NCBI GenBank assembly: GCA_964511385.1
Contig: CAZEFE010000005.1
Location: 179,034 to 243,033, forward strand
DNA length: 64,000 nt
Direction of reading: 5' to 3'
Source: CAILHX01 sp964511385
GTDB taxonomy: Bacteria > Pseudomonadota > Gammaproteobacteria > Burkholderiales > Methylophilaceae
The notes under the pieces were generated by a model. It was not told the origin of the DNA and did not search any database. It was given only the letters and a program-made list of their open reading frames with translations. Below are positions 22,870 to 31,422 of the stretch, in pieces. How positions within the stretch are numbered: position 1 is the stretch's first letter; each line of letters starts with the position of its first letter. The translations under genes were made by a program, and so were the position numbers.

Positions 22870-23607
22870 TCAAGCCTGGCTGCCCTTCAGCCAGATCATG
22901 GTCGCCATGCGCCCCGTCCGCCCATCCCTGCGGTAAGAGAAAAAACGTTGCGGGTCGCTGAAAGTGCAGAACTGGCCGCCGAAGACCTGATGAACGCCCA
23001 GTGCCGATAGCCGCTGGCGGGCCAGGCCGTACATATCGGCAAGGTATTTTTCGGCACGAGGCGTAAAAGCCGTGGCGGCAACCGGGCTGTGCTGGATAAA
23101 AGCATCGCGGACTTCCATGCCCACTTCAAACGCCGACGGGCCGATGGCTGGCCCTAACCAGGCCATTAACTGCCCAGGCGCCACGTCCATGGCGTCAACC
23201 GTAGCCTCGATCACGCCTGCCGCCAGCCCGCGCCAGCCCGCATGTGCTGCCGCAACCACCGTCCCGGCCTGATCGCACAGCAACACCGGCAGGCAATCTG
23301 CCGTCATCACGGCGCATACCGCGTTTGCAGTACGCGCCACACATGCATCGGCCGCAGGATGGCAGCTTGTTTGTTCAGCCTGGACGACACGGGTACCGTG
23401 CACCTGCTCCAGCCAGATAGGTTCACTGGGAAGCAACTCAGCCAAACTCTGCCGATTCTTTTCCACGAGCAAAGGTATATCCCCTACATGGCTGCCCAGA
23501 TTGAGGCTGTCGAATGGTGCGGCACTACAGCCGCCCTGCCGCGTGGTCTGCAAAACCTGCACATTGGCTGGCGCGGGCCAGTCGGGAACAATGAAGTTTC
23601 GCCTCAT
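22870..23607 (-). CDS. pgeF: Peptidoglycan editing factor / purine nucleoside phosphorylase-like (YfiH)
   Basis: A 245-residue Cu-oxidase-4 (DUF152) protein. Members are described as purine nucleoside phosphorylases and, in E. coli, as PgeF, which keeps L-Ser from replacing L-Ala in peptidoglycan. The motif pattern is present: HGTRV (first His), CLPVLLCDQAGTVVAAAHAGWRGLAAGV (Cys and His ligands) and a C-terminal RRDGRTGRMA. It sits 12 bp downstream of rluD, the classic bamD/rluD/pgeF arrangement. The length is normal and the start ATG 23607 is clear. Confidence 0.93.
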   Translation of the reverse strand: MRRNFIVPDWPAPANVQVLQTTRQGGCSAAPFDSLNLGSHVGDIPLLVEKNRQSLAELLPSEPIWLEQVHGTRVVQAEQTSCHPAADACVARTANAVCAVMTADCLPVLLCDQAGTVVAAAHAGWRGLAAGVIEATVDAMDVAPGQLMAWLGPAIGPSAFEVGMEVRDAFIQHSPVAATAFTPRAEKYLADMYGLARQRLSALGVHQVFGGQFCTFSDPQRFFSYRRDGRTGRMATMIWLKGSQA

Positions 23608-23619
23608 GCCAGTGCGGAA

Positions 23620-24696
23620 CTACTCTTCTTCCCAGTCATCGTCATCTTCGAAGTCATCAATGTCATAGGCTTGCGTTGGATCCCACCATACTTCGTTCTG
23701 GTTATCACCGGCCGACAGCACGGCAACCCGCGCGTCTTCCCGCAGTTGCGCCAGCAGCGCCTTCATGTCGGCAGGCAGTTCCGATTGCCACTGCATGGCC
23801 TCCCCGGTCTCAGGATGAATCAGCCCCAGCCGCGCCGCGTGCAGCGCCTGCCGGCCAAAGTTATTAACTGCGCTGGCCAACGCTTCAGTCAAGCGCATAC
23901 CCGGCTGATTCATCTTGTGGCCATACACCGGGTCACCAACCAAAGGTGCCTTGATGGATTGCATGTGCACCCGTATCTGGTGGGTTCGTCCGGTTTCCAG
24001 CAGGCATCGCACGTAGCTGTGATGGGAAAAGGTTTCCAGCGCTTCGTAATGGGTAATGGCCGTTTTTCCGAAATGTTTGACCACCGCCATTTTGGTGCGG
24101 TCGTGCGGATTGCGGCCGATCAAGGTATTGACCGTCCCTTTGCCATGCACCACGCCCCAGACGATGGCGCGATACTCGCGTTTCACCGTCCTGGCCTGCA
24201 GTTGCCTGACCAGGCTGGTTTGTGCCGGAATGGTTTTGGCCACGACAAGCAAGCCGCTGGTTTCCTTGTCCAGCCGGTGCACAATGCCGGCACGCGGGAC
24301 AGCCTCTATCGCCGGGTAATGATGCAGCAGCGCATTCAGCAAGGTCCCTTGCCAGTTTCCGGCTGCAGGATGTACCACCAAGCCGGCGGGCTTGTCGATG
24401 ACCAGGATATGGGCATCTTCGTAAACGATGTTGAGCGGAATATCCTCCGGCTTGAAAGCCGATTCTTCCGGAGATGGCTGCGGGGTCACCATGATTTGCT
24501 CGCCGCCCCACACCTTGTGCTTGGTATCAACCACCTGCCCGGCCAGAGTGACGTTGCCATCCTTGATCCAGGACTGTATCCGGCTGCGGGAATAAGCCGG
24601 CAACAGTTTGGCCAGCGCCTGATCCAGCCGCAAACCTGCGTGTTCCGGCGCTATCGTCAGGGTATATTGTTCCGGGGATTGTGCAATTTGAGGCAT
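23620..24696 (-). CDS. rluD: 23S rRNA pseudouridine(1911/1915/1917) synthase
   Basis: A 358-residue enzyme that makes three pseudouridines in helix 69 of 23S rRNA. The N-terminal S4-like domain (HAGLRLDQALAKLLPAYSRSRIQSWIKDG) is followed by the catalytic domain with HRLDKETSGLLVVAK, where the aspartate is the nucleophile, and VVHPAAGNWQGTLLNALL. The tail is very acidic (DIDDFEDDDDWEEE), an extension beyond the E. coli length. It is divergent from bamD, as in most proteobacteria, and upstream of pgeF. Confidence 0.95.
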   Translation of the reverse strand: MPQIAQSPEQYTLTIAPEHAGLRLDQALAKLLPAYSRSRIQSWIKDGNVTLAGQVVDTKHKVWGGEQIMVTPQPSPEESAFKPEDIPLNIVYEDAHILVIDKPAGLVVHPAAGNWQGTLLNALLHHYPAIEAVPRAGIVHRLDKETSGLLVVAKTIPAQTSLVRQLQARTVKREYRAIVWGVVHGKGTVNTLIGRNPHDRTKMAVVKHFGKTAITHYEALETFSHHSYVRCLLETGRTHQIRVHMQSIKAPLVGDPVYGHKMNQPGMRLTEALASAVNNFGRQALHAARLGLIHPETGEAMQWQSELPADMKALLAQLREDARVAVLSAGDNQNEVWWDPTQAYDIDDFEDDDDWEEE

Positions 24697-24718
24697 TAAA
24701 AAGCCGTTCAGTTATAAT
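24688..24718 (+). promoter_or_regulatory. Promoter candidate for bamD
   Basis: Perfect -10 TATAAT (24713-24718) with TTGAGG (24688-24693) at a 19-bp spacing, slightly long. It ends 30 bp before the bamD start, in the rluD-bamD divergent region. Confidence 0.5.
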
Positions 24719-24748
24719 TCGGGGGAAACACCATCCACAATTGTACCG

Positions 24749-25597
24749 ATGAAAGCTGCATCCATGAAATTTAGCCTCCGGTTTACGCCATTTATTATTT
24801 CGATTTTGCTGGTGAGCCTGCTGTCAGGCTGCGCTATTTTTGGCGATCCAACGGAAATCGACGAAACCAAGGGCTGGGGAGTACAGAAAATCTTCGCCGC
24901 AGCCGAAGAAAGAATGCGTGATCGTGATTACGACAAGGCAATCAAATACTTCCAGATCATCGAATCGCGTTTTCCGCATGGCAAATATGCCATTCAGGCA
25001 CAACTCGAAATTGCTTATGCCTATTACAAGAAACAGGACCCGGCACCCGCCATTGCCGCTGCCGATCGCTTTATCAAGCTTCACCCGCACCATCCCAACG
25101 TGGACTACGCCTACTACCTCAAGGGCTTGGCGACATTCAACGAGCGCGGCATTGTTGAAAAACTGACCGAACAGGAAATCAGCGACCGCGACCCTAAAAC
25201 CTTGCGCGATTCATTCGCCTCATTCAAGGAACTGATCACGCGATACCCGGACAGCAAATACGTCAAAGATGCCACCCAGCGCATGGGTTATCTGGTGAAC
25301 ACCCTGGCGGAACATGAGTTGCATGTCGCGCGCTATTACATGAAGCGCAACGCATGGCTGGCTGCGGTCAACCGCTGCAAATACGTGCTGGAAAAATATC
25401 CAGAGTCGCCATCGCAGGAAGAGGCACTGGTGATCATGATAAGCGCGTATGACCTGATGGGGCTGGACGATTACAAGCAGGACACCTTGCGCGTCCTAAA
25501 AACCAACTTCCCGCAAAGCCGTTTCAACACTGCCGGAGTGCCTCAGGATCAAAAGGTGTGGTGGAAATTCTGGGAAGGTCTCCTCGGCAACAAATAA
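24749..25597 (+). CDS. bamD: Outer membrane protein assembly factor BamD
   Basis: A 282-residue TPR lipoprotein, essential component of the BAM complex that inserts beta-barrel proteins. The signal peptide ends in the lipobox LLSGC (Cys ~28), followed by about five TPRs (DYDKAIKYFQIIESRFPHGKYAIQAQLEIAYAYYK, DYAYYLKGLATF, SKYVKDATQRMGYLVNTLAEHELHVARYYMKRNAW, SPSQEEALVIMISAYDLMG). The strongest BamD hallmarks, RFPHGKYA and ELHVARYYMKR, are present. ATG 24749 gives MKAASMKF; ATG 24764 would shorten the n-region by five residues and is equally possible. Divergent from rluD. Confidence 0.95.
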   Translation: MKAASMKFSLRFTPFIISILLVSLLSGCAIFGDPTEIDETKGWGVQKIFAAAEERMRDRDYDKAIKYFQIIESRFPHGKYAIQAQLEIAYAYYKKQDPAPAIAAADRFIKLHPHHPNVDYAYYLKGLATFNERGIVEKLTEQEISDRDPKTLRDSFASFKELITRYPDSKYVKDATQRMGYLVNTLAEHELHVARYYMKRNAWLAAVNRCKYVLEKYPESPSQEEALVIMISAYDLMGLDDYKQDTLRVLKTNFPQSRFNTAGVPQDQKVWWKFWEGLLGNK

Positions 25598-25612
25598 TCC
25601 GTTTGGCCGTAT

Positions 25613-27349
25613 TCAGATTTCAAACCGGTGTTCTGCGGTAAGCAGTTTGGCAAACTCTTCCGCAACGACTGGTTTGCTGAACAGGAACCCCTGGATTTCA
25701 TCGCACCCTTCAGCGCGCAGGAAATCGAGCTGCTCGCGCGTCTCCACCCCTTCCGCAATAACCTTCAAGCCCAGGCTCTTACCCATACCGATAATGGCAC
25801 GGGTAATCGTGGCGTCGTCCGTGTCCCCCGGCAGGCCGCGGACGAATGACTGGTCCACCTTCAGCTTGTAGATCGGGAAGCGTTTCAGGTACGACAGCGA
25901 CGAATAACCGGTGCCAAAATCATCCAGCGAAGTTTTTACCCCGAGTTTGTCCATCTCGCGCAACATCTCAACCACCTGGTCAGCATTGTTCATCACCATG
26001 CTCTCCGTGATTTCCAGTTCCAGGAACTGGTTGGAAAGGTCATGCTGCATCAGCACTGAAGACACTTCATCCGCCAGTGACGGGTGGAATTGCTGTGCCG
26101 CAAGATTGACGGCCAGTTTGACAATAGGCAACCCTCGCGTCTGCCAGGCCTTGTTCTGCGCCACCGCCTGATCCATCACCCAGCGCCCGATCGGAACCAC
26201 CAGCCCGGTTTCTTCGGCCAAGGGAATGAATTGCCCCGGCGACACCGTGCCCAATTCCGGATGCTGCCAGCGTATCAGCACCTCCGCCCCGGTCATCTCA
26301 CCGGTATGAATATCCACTTGCGGCTGGTAGTGCAGCAGCAGTTCCTTGCGATCCAGCGCACGCCGCAGGCTGCTTTCCATGGCCAGCTTGTCCAGCGAAC
26401 GTTCATTCATGTCGTTGGAATAAAACAAGTACTTGTTGCGTCCCTGATCCTTGGCACGATACATCGCGATATCCGCATACTTGATCAGGTCATCCACATC
26501 CACACCATCGCTCGGGTAAACGCTGATGCCGATACTGGCGGAAATCGACAGGTCGTGGCCATCGATCAGGAACGGTGTAGCGAACGTCGCCAGCATTTTC
26601 TTGGCAACCACGGCAGCATCTTCCTGCGCCTTGATATCAAACAAGCCGACGACAAACTCATCGCCCCCCAGCCGCGCCACCACGTCGGACGAGCGCAGGC
26701 AGCTTTTCAGCCGGGCCGAGACCCGGCGGATCAACTCATCACCGGCGCCGTGCCCCAGGGTATCGTTCACATACTTGAAACGGTCCAGATCGATGAACAT
26801 GATGCCGCCAGCGACATCATCGCGGCGCGCCAGCACCAGTGTTTGCTTGATCAGGCTATAAAACGTTGAACGATTGGGCAGTCCGGTCAGTGCGTCATAA
26901 AACGCCAGTTGGCGGATGCGCTCCTCGGCCGCCATATGGCCACTGATATCGGAAAAGGTGGAAAAATAGTGGGTAACCTTGCCATCAGCGCCTTTGACCG
27001 CGCTGATATTGACCCACGCGGGAAACACTTTACCGTCCTTGCGGCGATTCCAGATCTCGCCTTGCCAATGACCGCGCTGCTTGAGGGCGGACCAGAGTTC
27101 TTCGAAAAAAATCTGGTCATGCCGCCCGGAGCCGATAACGCGAGGGGTCTTACCGACGACATCACTCAACTCGTATTGCGTGATCTCGGTGAACGCATGA
27201 TTGACGGCGACGATTTCTTCCTTGGCATTGGTTACCACAATGCCTTCGCCGCTGCTCTCGAAGATACCTCGATACAGCCTTAAATCCGCTTCGTTTTGGA
27301 GTGCTGCCGCTTGTTGATCGCTACTTTCCTGAGGTGTGGCGTTATCCAT
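25613..27349 (-). CDS. PAS-GGDEF-EAL cyclic-di-GMP signalling protein
   Basis: A 578-residue cytoplasmic protein: N-terminal PAS domain (about 25-140, IFESSGEGIVVTNAKEEIVAVNHAF), a diguanylate cyclase domain (about 145-305) with intact ARLGGDEFVVGL, and a phosphodiesterase domain (about 320-570). The EAL signature reads EVL (GAEVLIRWQHPELG), while the loop-6 motif DDFGTGYSSL, the metal-binding NLAAQQ/EITES segments and the late EGVET/QGFLFSKP motifs are conserved, so hydrolysis of c-di-GMP is plausible. A motif resembling the RxxD inhibitory site is not obvious. No membrane segments. The PAS ligand is unknown. It stands alone between bamD and der. Confidence 0.92.
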   Translation of the reverse strand: MDNATPQESSDQQAAALQNEADLRLYRGIFESSGEGIVVTNAKEEIVAVNHAFTEITQYELSDVVGKTPRVIGSGRHDQIFFEELWSALKQRGHWQGEIWNRRKDGKVFPAWVNISAVKGADGKVTHYFSTFSDISGHMAAEERIRQLAFYDALTGLPNRSTFYSLIKQTLVLARRDDVAGGIMFIDLDRFKYVNDTLGHGAGDELIRRVSARLKSCLRSSDVVARLGGDEFVVGLFDIKAQEDAAVVAKKMLATFATPFLIDGHDLSISASIGISVYPSDGVDVDDLIKYADIAMYRAKDQGRNKYLFYSNDMNERSLDKLAMESSLRRALDRKELLLHYQPQVDIHTGEMTGAEVLIRWQHPELGTVSPGQFIPLAEETGLVVPIGRWVMDQAVAQNKAWQTRGLPIVKLAVNLAAQQFHPSLADEVSSVLMQHDLSNQFLELEITESMVMNNADQVVEMLREMDKLGVKTSLDDFGTGYSSLSYLKRFPIYKLKVDQSFVRGLPGDTDDATITRAIIGMGKSLGLKVIAEGVETREQLDFLRAEGCDEIQGFLFSKPVVAEEFAKLLTAEHRFEI

Positions 27350-27433
27350 CTTCTCCCCTGAGCGTGTTGCGTGGTTGATGCCTGCTAGGGTAACGCACGC
27401 AGCAGCTTGTCAGCAAGGCGCATGGCTAATGAA

Positions 27434-28762
27434 TCAGGTTTTATCGTCGAATGGATTGCTGCCCTGCTTGAACTGGATAAGCAATGGCGTCCCCGTCAAC
27501 TCGAAAGCCGCACGAAAGCTTTTTTCCAGATAGCGTTTGTAGCTGGCAGGAATGGAACTCAGGTGCGTGCCGTGAATCACGATGATGGGCGGATTCTGCC
27601 CGCCCTGGTGTGCATAACGCAATTTGGGGCGAATACCGCCGGAAATCGGCGGCTGGTGCTGCTCGGTCACCGTCTGCAACACGCGCGTCAACTTGGGCGT
27701 GGACAGCTTGGCCATTGCCGCCGCATAGGCGGCATCCACGGATTTCAGCAACGGCGGCAAACCTTGCGCCTTCAAGGCAGATACGTAATGGAACTTGGCA
27801 TAGGTCAGGAAATGCAGCTTGCGGTCGATGTCTTTCTTGACGTCCTCGCGTTTTTCTTCGCTCAACCCGTCCCACTTATTAACCGCCACCACCAGCGCCC
27901 GACCGGTTTCCAGCACGAATGCCGCCAGGCTGCCGTCCTGCTCAGTGATGGCATCCTGGGCATCCAGTACCAACACGACTACATTTGCGTCTTCGATCGC
28001 CTGCAGCGTCTTGATGACAGAAAATTTCTCAATCGCCTCAAATACCTTGCCGCGCCGACGAATGCCCGCCGTATCCACCAGCGTGTACTTCTTGCCGTTA
28101 CGCTCAAAATCGATATTGATGGAATCACGCGTGGTACCAGGCAGGTTAAAGGCGATCACCCTCTCCTCGCCCAGCAAGGTATTGATCAATGTCGACTTGC
28201 CAACGTTCGGACGCCCAACAATGGCAATTTTAGGTACTCTTTCTTCGCTTTCTTCAACTTCAGGCTCCGGAGGAAAACCGGCCAGCGCCAGGCGCACCAG
28301 ATCGCGTACACCTTCGCCATGCGCCGATGAAATGGCGTAAGGTTCGCCCAGCCCCAGCTCATGGAATTCGGCAACCACCACCGCGCGGTTCATGCCCTCA
28401 CACTTGTTGACCACCAGAATCACCGGGCGCCGGCTACGGCGCAGCTTTTCGGCAATCACCTTGTCCTGCGGCGTCAACCCCTGCCGTCCATCCAGCATGA
28501 AAATGACCACGTCGGCCTCATCCACTGCCTGCAGGGTCTGCCGCGCCATTTCCACCAGAATACCGGTGTCCGCAGCGGGTTCGAAGCCGCCAGTATCGAC
28601 CACCAGGTAGGGCTGGTCGCCCACTACGCCACGCCCATAGTGGCGATCCCGGGTCAAACCCGGAAAATCCGCCACCAGCGCATCACGCGTTTTGGTGAGT
28701 CGATTGAATAATGTGGATTTTCCGACGTTAGGTCGGCCAACAAGTACCAGGGTAGGAATCAT
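27434..28762 (-). CDS. der: Ribosome-associated GTPase Der (EngA)
   Basis: A 442-residue essential GTPase with two tandem G domains and a KH-like C-terminus, needed for 50S subunit maturation. G1 motifs GRPNVGKSTLFN (residues ~8-19) and GRPNVGKSTLIN (~183-194), with DTGG/DTAG switch motifs and NKCE/NKWD specificity motifs. Its start overlaps the bamB stop by one base. In many relatives hfq follows der directly; here der is followed by the GGDEF-EAL gene instead, and hfq is about 21.6 kb away. Confidence 0.96.
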   Translation of the reverse strand: MIPTLVLVGRPNVGKSTLFNRLTKTRDALVADFPGLTRDRHYGRGVVGDQPYLVVDTGGFEPAADTGILVEMARQTLQAVDEADVVIFMLDGRQGLTPQDKVIAEKLRRSRRPVILVVNKCEGMNRAVVVAEFHELGLGEPYAISSAHGEGVRDLVRLALAGFPPEPEVEESEERVPKIAIVGRPNVGKSTLINTLLGEERVIAFNLPGTTRDSINIDFERNGKKYTLVDTAGIRRRGKVFEAIEKFSVIKTLQAIEDANVVVLVLDAQDAITEQDGSLAAFVLETGRALVVAVNKWDGLSEEKREDVKKDIDRKLHFLTYAKFHYVSALKAQGLPPLLKSVDAAYAAAMAKLSTPKLTRVLQTVTEQHQPPISGGIRPKLRYAHQGGQNPPIIVIHGTHLSSIPASYKRYLEKSFRAAFELTGTPLLIQFKQGSNPFDDKT

Positions 28763-29931
28763 TATTTGATCTTGATGGCATACAAACCGCCACCACGTGT
28801 TTGCGCCAGCACTACGCCGTCGCCCAGGTTCAGCAACTGCGTCATCACCGCGCTACTGTCCGTCTTGATACGTGCCACAAACGTACCGTCGTCACGCGAC
28901 AAGGCGTGCACCCAGCCTTCAAGGTCACCCACCACGGCAAAACGCCCCATGCCCAGCGGGGCCGTGGTCTGCCGATACTGCAAATCACCCTGCCGCCAGT
29001 AGGTTTTGCCAGAGGCATAATCAACCGCATAGATCGTGCCTGAACTTTGGGTGACGTACACGATAGAACCATCCGACGTCAGCCCCTTGTAGCTCGAGAT
29101 GTCGCGGTTCCACAACACTTGGCCAGAGGCACGCTCGATGCCGACGGTCCGGCCCTGAAAGGCCGCGGCATAAACATACCGGCCATCAAACACCGGCAGG
29201 CTGGTGATATCAGCGATACGCTCGATTTCCGTCGTGCCCTTGGGTAAGGCTACCGAAGCTTCCCAGATCACCTTGCCATCCGCAGTGTTGATAGCCACCA
29301 GCTTGCCGCCGGCAAAACCGACAAAAGCCACACCCTGGCCATCAATCACCACGCCCGCGCTGCTGCGTAGCGACAGAGTAGGCGTCACGCGCTCGTATAC
29401 CCACTTGCGTTTGCCGTCAGCAGCATCAATACCGTAAATCCGCGAATCGCCGCTACGTACCACCACCACGCCGCCAAATATCTGCGGTGCAGACAGTATT
29501 TCGCTGGCAACTTTTGATTTCCACAAGGTCTTGCCGGTGACCTGGTCGAATGCCAGCACCACGCCTTTGTTGGTACCCGCAAGCACCAGGTTTTCGCCTG
29601 CCCCCGCCCCACCGGAAATCCCCTCCCCGGCATTCACGCGCCATACGACCTGGCCAGTGGCTGGATCGATGCGGGTGATATCGCCGCTCTGGCTGGCCGT
29701 GTACACGGCGTTTTTATCCACTGCCGGCATGAAATCGTACTCCGGGGATGCGCCTACACTGGCGTGCCACAGAATTTTTGCTTCGCTGCTCGCCTGGATA
29801 TCCTTGAGCGGCGTTGGCGGCTCATCGGACTCACGCCCGAACATGCGCTCCGAAATATCGGTTTTCAGGTCCGTCAGGCTGCTGCAGCCAGCCAGCATTA
29901 TTGCCAGAAGCAGTATCCCGCGGCGCAGCAC
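28762..29931 (-). CDS. bamB: Outer membrane protein assembly factor BamB
   Basis: A 389-residue lipoprotein of the BAM complex, an eight-bladed PQQ-type beta-propeller. The signal peptide is VLRRGILLLAIMLAGCSSL with lipobox LAGC. I chose the GTG start at 29931: TTGGAGG lies eight bases upstream and it gives a clean signal peptide, whereas an ATG at 29964 would overlap yfgM and add 11 unneeded residues. Repeated blades are visible (ITRIDPATGQVVWRVNAG, VVLAFDQVTGKTLWKSKV, KLVAINTADGKVIWEASV, YAVDYASGKTYWRQGD). In the hisS-oppD/F-yfgM-bamB-der run. Confidence 0.94.
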   Translation of the reverse strand: MLRRGILLLAIMLAGCSSLTDLKTDISERMFGRESDEPPTPLKDIQASSEAKILWHASVGASPEYDFMPAVDKNAVYTASQSGDITRIDPATGQVVWRVNAGEGISGGAGAGENLVLAGTNKGVVLAFDQVTGKTLWKSKVASEILSAPQIFGGVVVVRSGDSRIYGIDAADGKRKWVYERVTPTLSLRSSAGVVIDGQGVAFVGFAGGKLVAINTADGKVIWEASVALPKGTTEIERIADITSLPVFDGRYVYAAAFQGRTVGIERASGQVLWNRDISSYKGLTSDGSIVYVTQSSGTIYAVDYASGKTYWRQGDLQYRQTTAPLGMGRFAVVGDLEGWVHALSRDDGTFVARIKTDSSAVMTQLLNLGDGVVLAQTRGGGLYAIKIK

Positions 29932-29947
29932 TTTGCCGGCCTCCAAA

Positions 29948-30574
29948 CTAGCGGCCCAAGGCATCGAGCTTGTTCTCGGTGAATTTGCGGAAGCTGGCCT
30001 TGTCGTCCAGGTTTTTCAGGGCTTGCTCATAAGCCTGCTTGGCTTCTGCCTTTTTACCCTGGGCGGCGAGAATGTCGCCTTTCAGGTCGGCGACCAGCCC
30101 GGCAAAGCCTTGGTCATGTTGGGGTTCCAGCACTTTCAGCGCCGCATCATATTGCTTGTCTTCGAACTTGATGCCGGCCAGTTGCAGCGCTGCAATCGCC
30201 TTGATCGCGCCATCCTTGCCGTTGGCAATCACCCATTCCAGTTGCGCCGCAGCGCTCTTGCGATCATTTGCCTTGTAATTGGCATGGGCTGCCAGCAACG
30301 CAGCACGCGCGGCATAGGGTGTACGGGAGTACTGTTCGATGATCTGGGCCGAGGCCGAACGCACGGCCTTGATATTAGTGATGTCCAACTGTTGCAGCGC
30401 ATCAAACTGTGCCGATGCCTGCGCATTCTGTTGATGCTGGTAGTACTTCCAGCCTTGCACCGCAGCCAGTGCCGCCAGTGCCGCTATCGCTACCCACTGC
30501 ACCTTGTTGCCGTGTTCTTTCCACCACGCTTTCAGCGTATCCAGTTGTTCCTGCTCTTCCAAATCGTATGCCAT
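29948..30574 (-). CDS. yfgM: YfgM-like TPR protein, ancillary Sec translocon/periplasmic chaperone
   Basis: A 208-residue single-pass inner-membrane protein: acidic cytoplasmic N-terminus (MAYDLEEQEQLDTLKAWWKEHGNK, the family signature), one membrane helix (about 25-42, VQWVAIAALAALAAVQGW) and a periplasmic TPR-like domain ending DDKASFRKFTENKLDALGR. In E. coli YfgM associates with SecYEG and PpiD in handing secreted proteins to periplasmic chaperones; ppiD is also in this window. It normally lies next to hisS; here two ABC-transporter ATPase genes intervene. Confidence 0.9.
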   Translation of the reverse strand: MAYDLEEQEQLDTLKAWWKEHGNKVQWVAIAALAALAAVQGWKYYQHQQNAQASAQFDALQQLDITNIKAVRSASAQIIEQYSRTPYAARAALLAAHANYKANDRKSAAAQLEWVIANGKDGAIKAIAALQLAGIKFEDKQYDAALKVLEPQHDQGFAGLVADLKGDILAAQGKKAEAKQAYEQALKNLDDKASFRKFTENKLDALGR

Positions 30575-30618
30575 CTTCTTTAAGTTCCTGAGTTTTGCTT
30601 TGATTAATCACACCTTGT

Positions 30619-31422
30619 TCAGGCCGCATGCCACCTGCGACCCGGAATCGCTTTCAGCAAGTCTTGCGTGTACTGCTCGCGAGGCGCCTCGTATAGCGCC
30701 TGCACCTCGCCTTGTTCAACAATTTTGCCGCGATGCATCACGGCGACTTCGTCGGCGATATGGCGCACTACGCGCAAATCGTGACTGATAAACAAATAAC
30801 TGAGCGCCATTTCCTGCTGTAATTCCTTCAGCAGCAACAGTATCTGCGCTTGAATGGAAACGTCGAGCGCGGATACCGGTTCGTCGCACACCACCACCTT
30901 GGGCTGTAATACCAGCGCCCTGGCGATACCGATGCGCTGGCGCTGACCGCCGGAGAATTCGTGCGGGTACTTGTTGATATCCGCCTCGCTCAACCCCACG
31001 CGCTTCAACATGCGCAGCACTTTTTCGGCACGCTCGCTCGCGCTGCCCAAGCCATGTACCAGCAGCCCCTCACCGACGATCTCCCCAACTTTCATGCGCG
31101 GATTGAGGGAAGCGAACGGGTCCTGGAACACCATCTGCAAATCGCGTCGCGTTGTGCGCAATTCCGCGCCGCTTAAAGAGGCCAGATCCCGGCCCTGAAA
31201 CAGCACTTGACCGCTATCCAGGGGCAGCAATTGTAGCAGACAACGTGCCAGGGTAGATTTCCCGCTGCCGGATTCGCCGACAATGGCCAGCGTGGTGCCG
31301 GCCTTGAGCGCAATACTGACGTCATCCAACGCCTTGACGATGCGCGTGCCAAAGCCAAAACGCCCGCTGCGCTGGCGATAGGTTTTGGTCAGGCCGCTGG
31401 CGGACAGGATAATCTCGCTCAT
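30619..31422 (-). CDS. Oligopeptide ABC transporter ATP-binding protein, OppF/DppF-like
   Basis: A 267-residue ABC ATPase with Walker A GESGSGKST, Q-loop MVFQDPFASLNPRM, signature FSGGQRQRIGIARAL, Walker B VVVCDEPVSALD and H-loop FISHDL. The C-terminal peptide-transporter extension is short (YTQDLLKAIPGRRWHAA). It pairs with the OppD-like ATPase upstream through an ATGA overlap at 31419-31422, which fixes the start. It powers peptide import together with two permeases and a binding protein; those are probably the genes at 55.5-59 kb, as none lie here. Confidence 0.9.
   Translation of the reverse strand: MSEIILSASGLTKTYRQRSGRFGFGTRIVKALDDVSIALKAGTTLAIVGESGSGKSTLARCLLQLLPLDSGQVLFQGRDLASLSGAELRTTRRDLQMVFQDPFASLNPRMKVGEIVGEGLLVHGLGSASERAEKVLRMLKRVGLSEADINKYPHEFSGGQRQRIGIARALVLQPKVVVCDEPVSALDVSIQAQILLLLKELQQEMALSYLFISHDLRVVRHIADEVAVMHRGKIVEQGEVQALYEAPREQYTQDLLKAIPGRRWHAA

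Noticed and set aside
23242..24699. 485-codon plus-strand frame opposite pgeF and rluD
   Set aside because: Antisense shadow spanning two secure genes; no domain or ribosome site supports it.
25613..27349. Degenerate EAL motif taken as evidence of an inactive phosphodiesterase
   Set aside because: EVL in place of EAL keeps the metal-binding glutamate, and the DDFGTGYSSL loop and EGVET motif are intact, so inactivity cannot be claimed.
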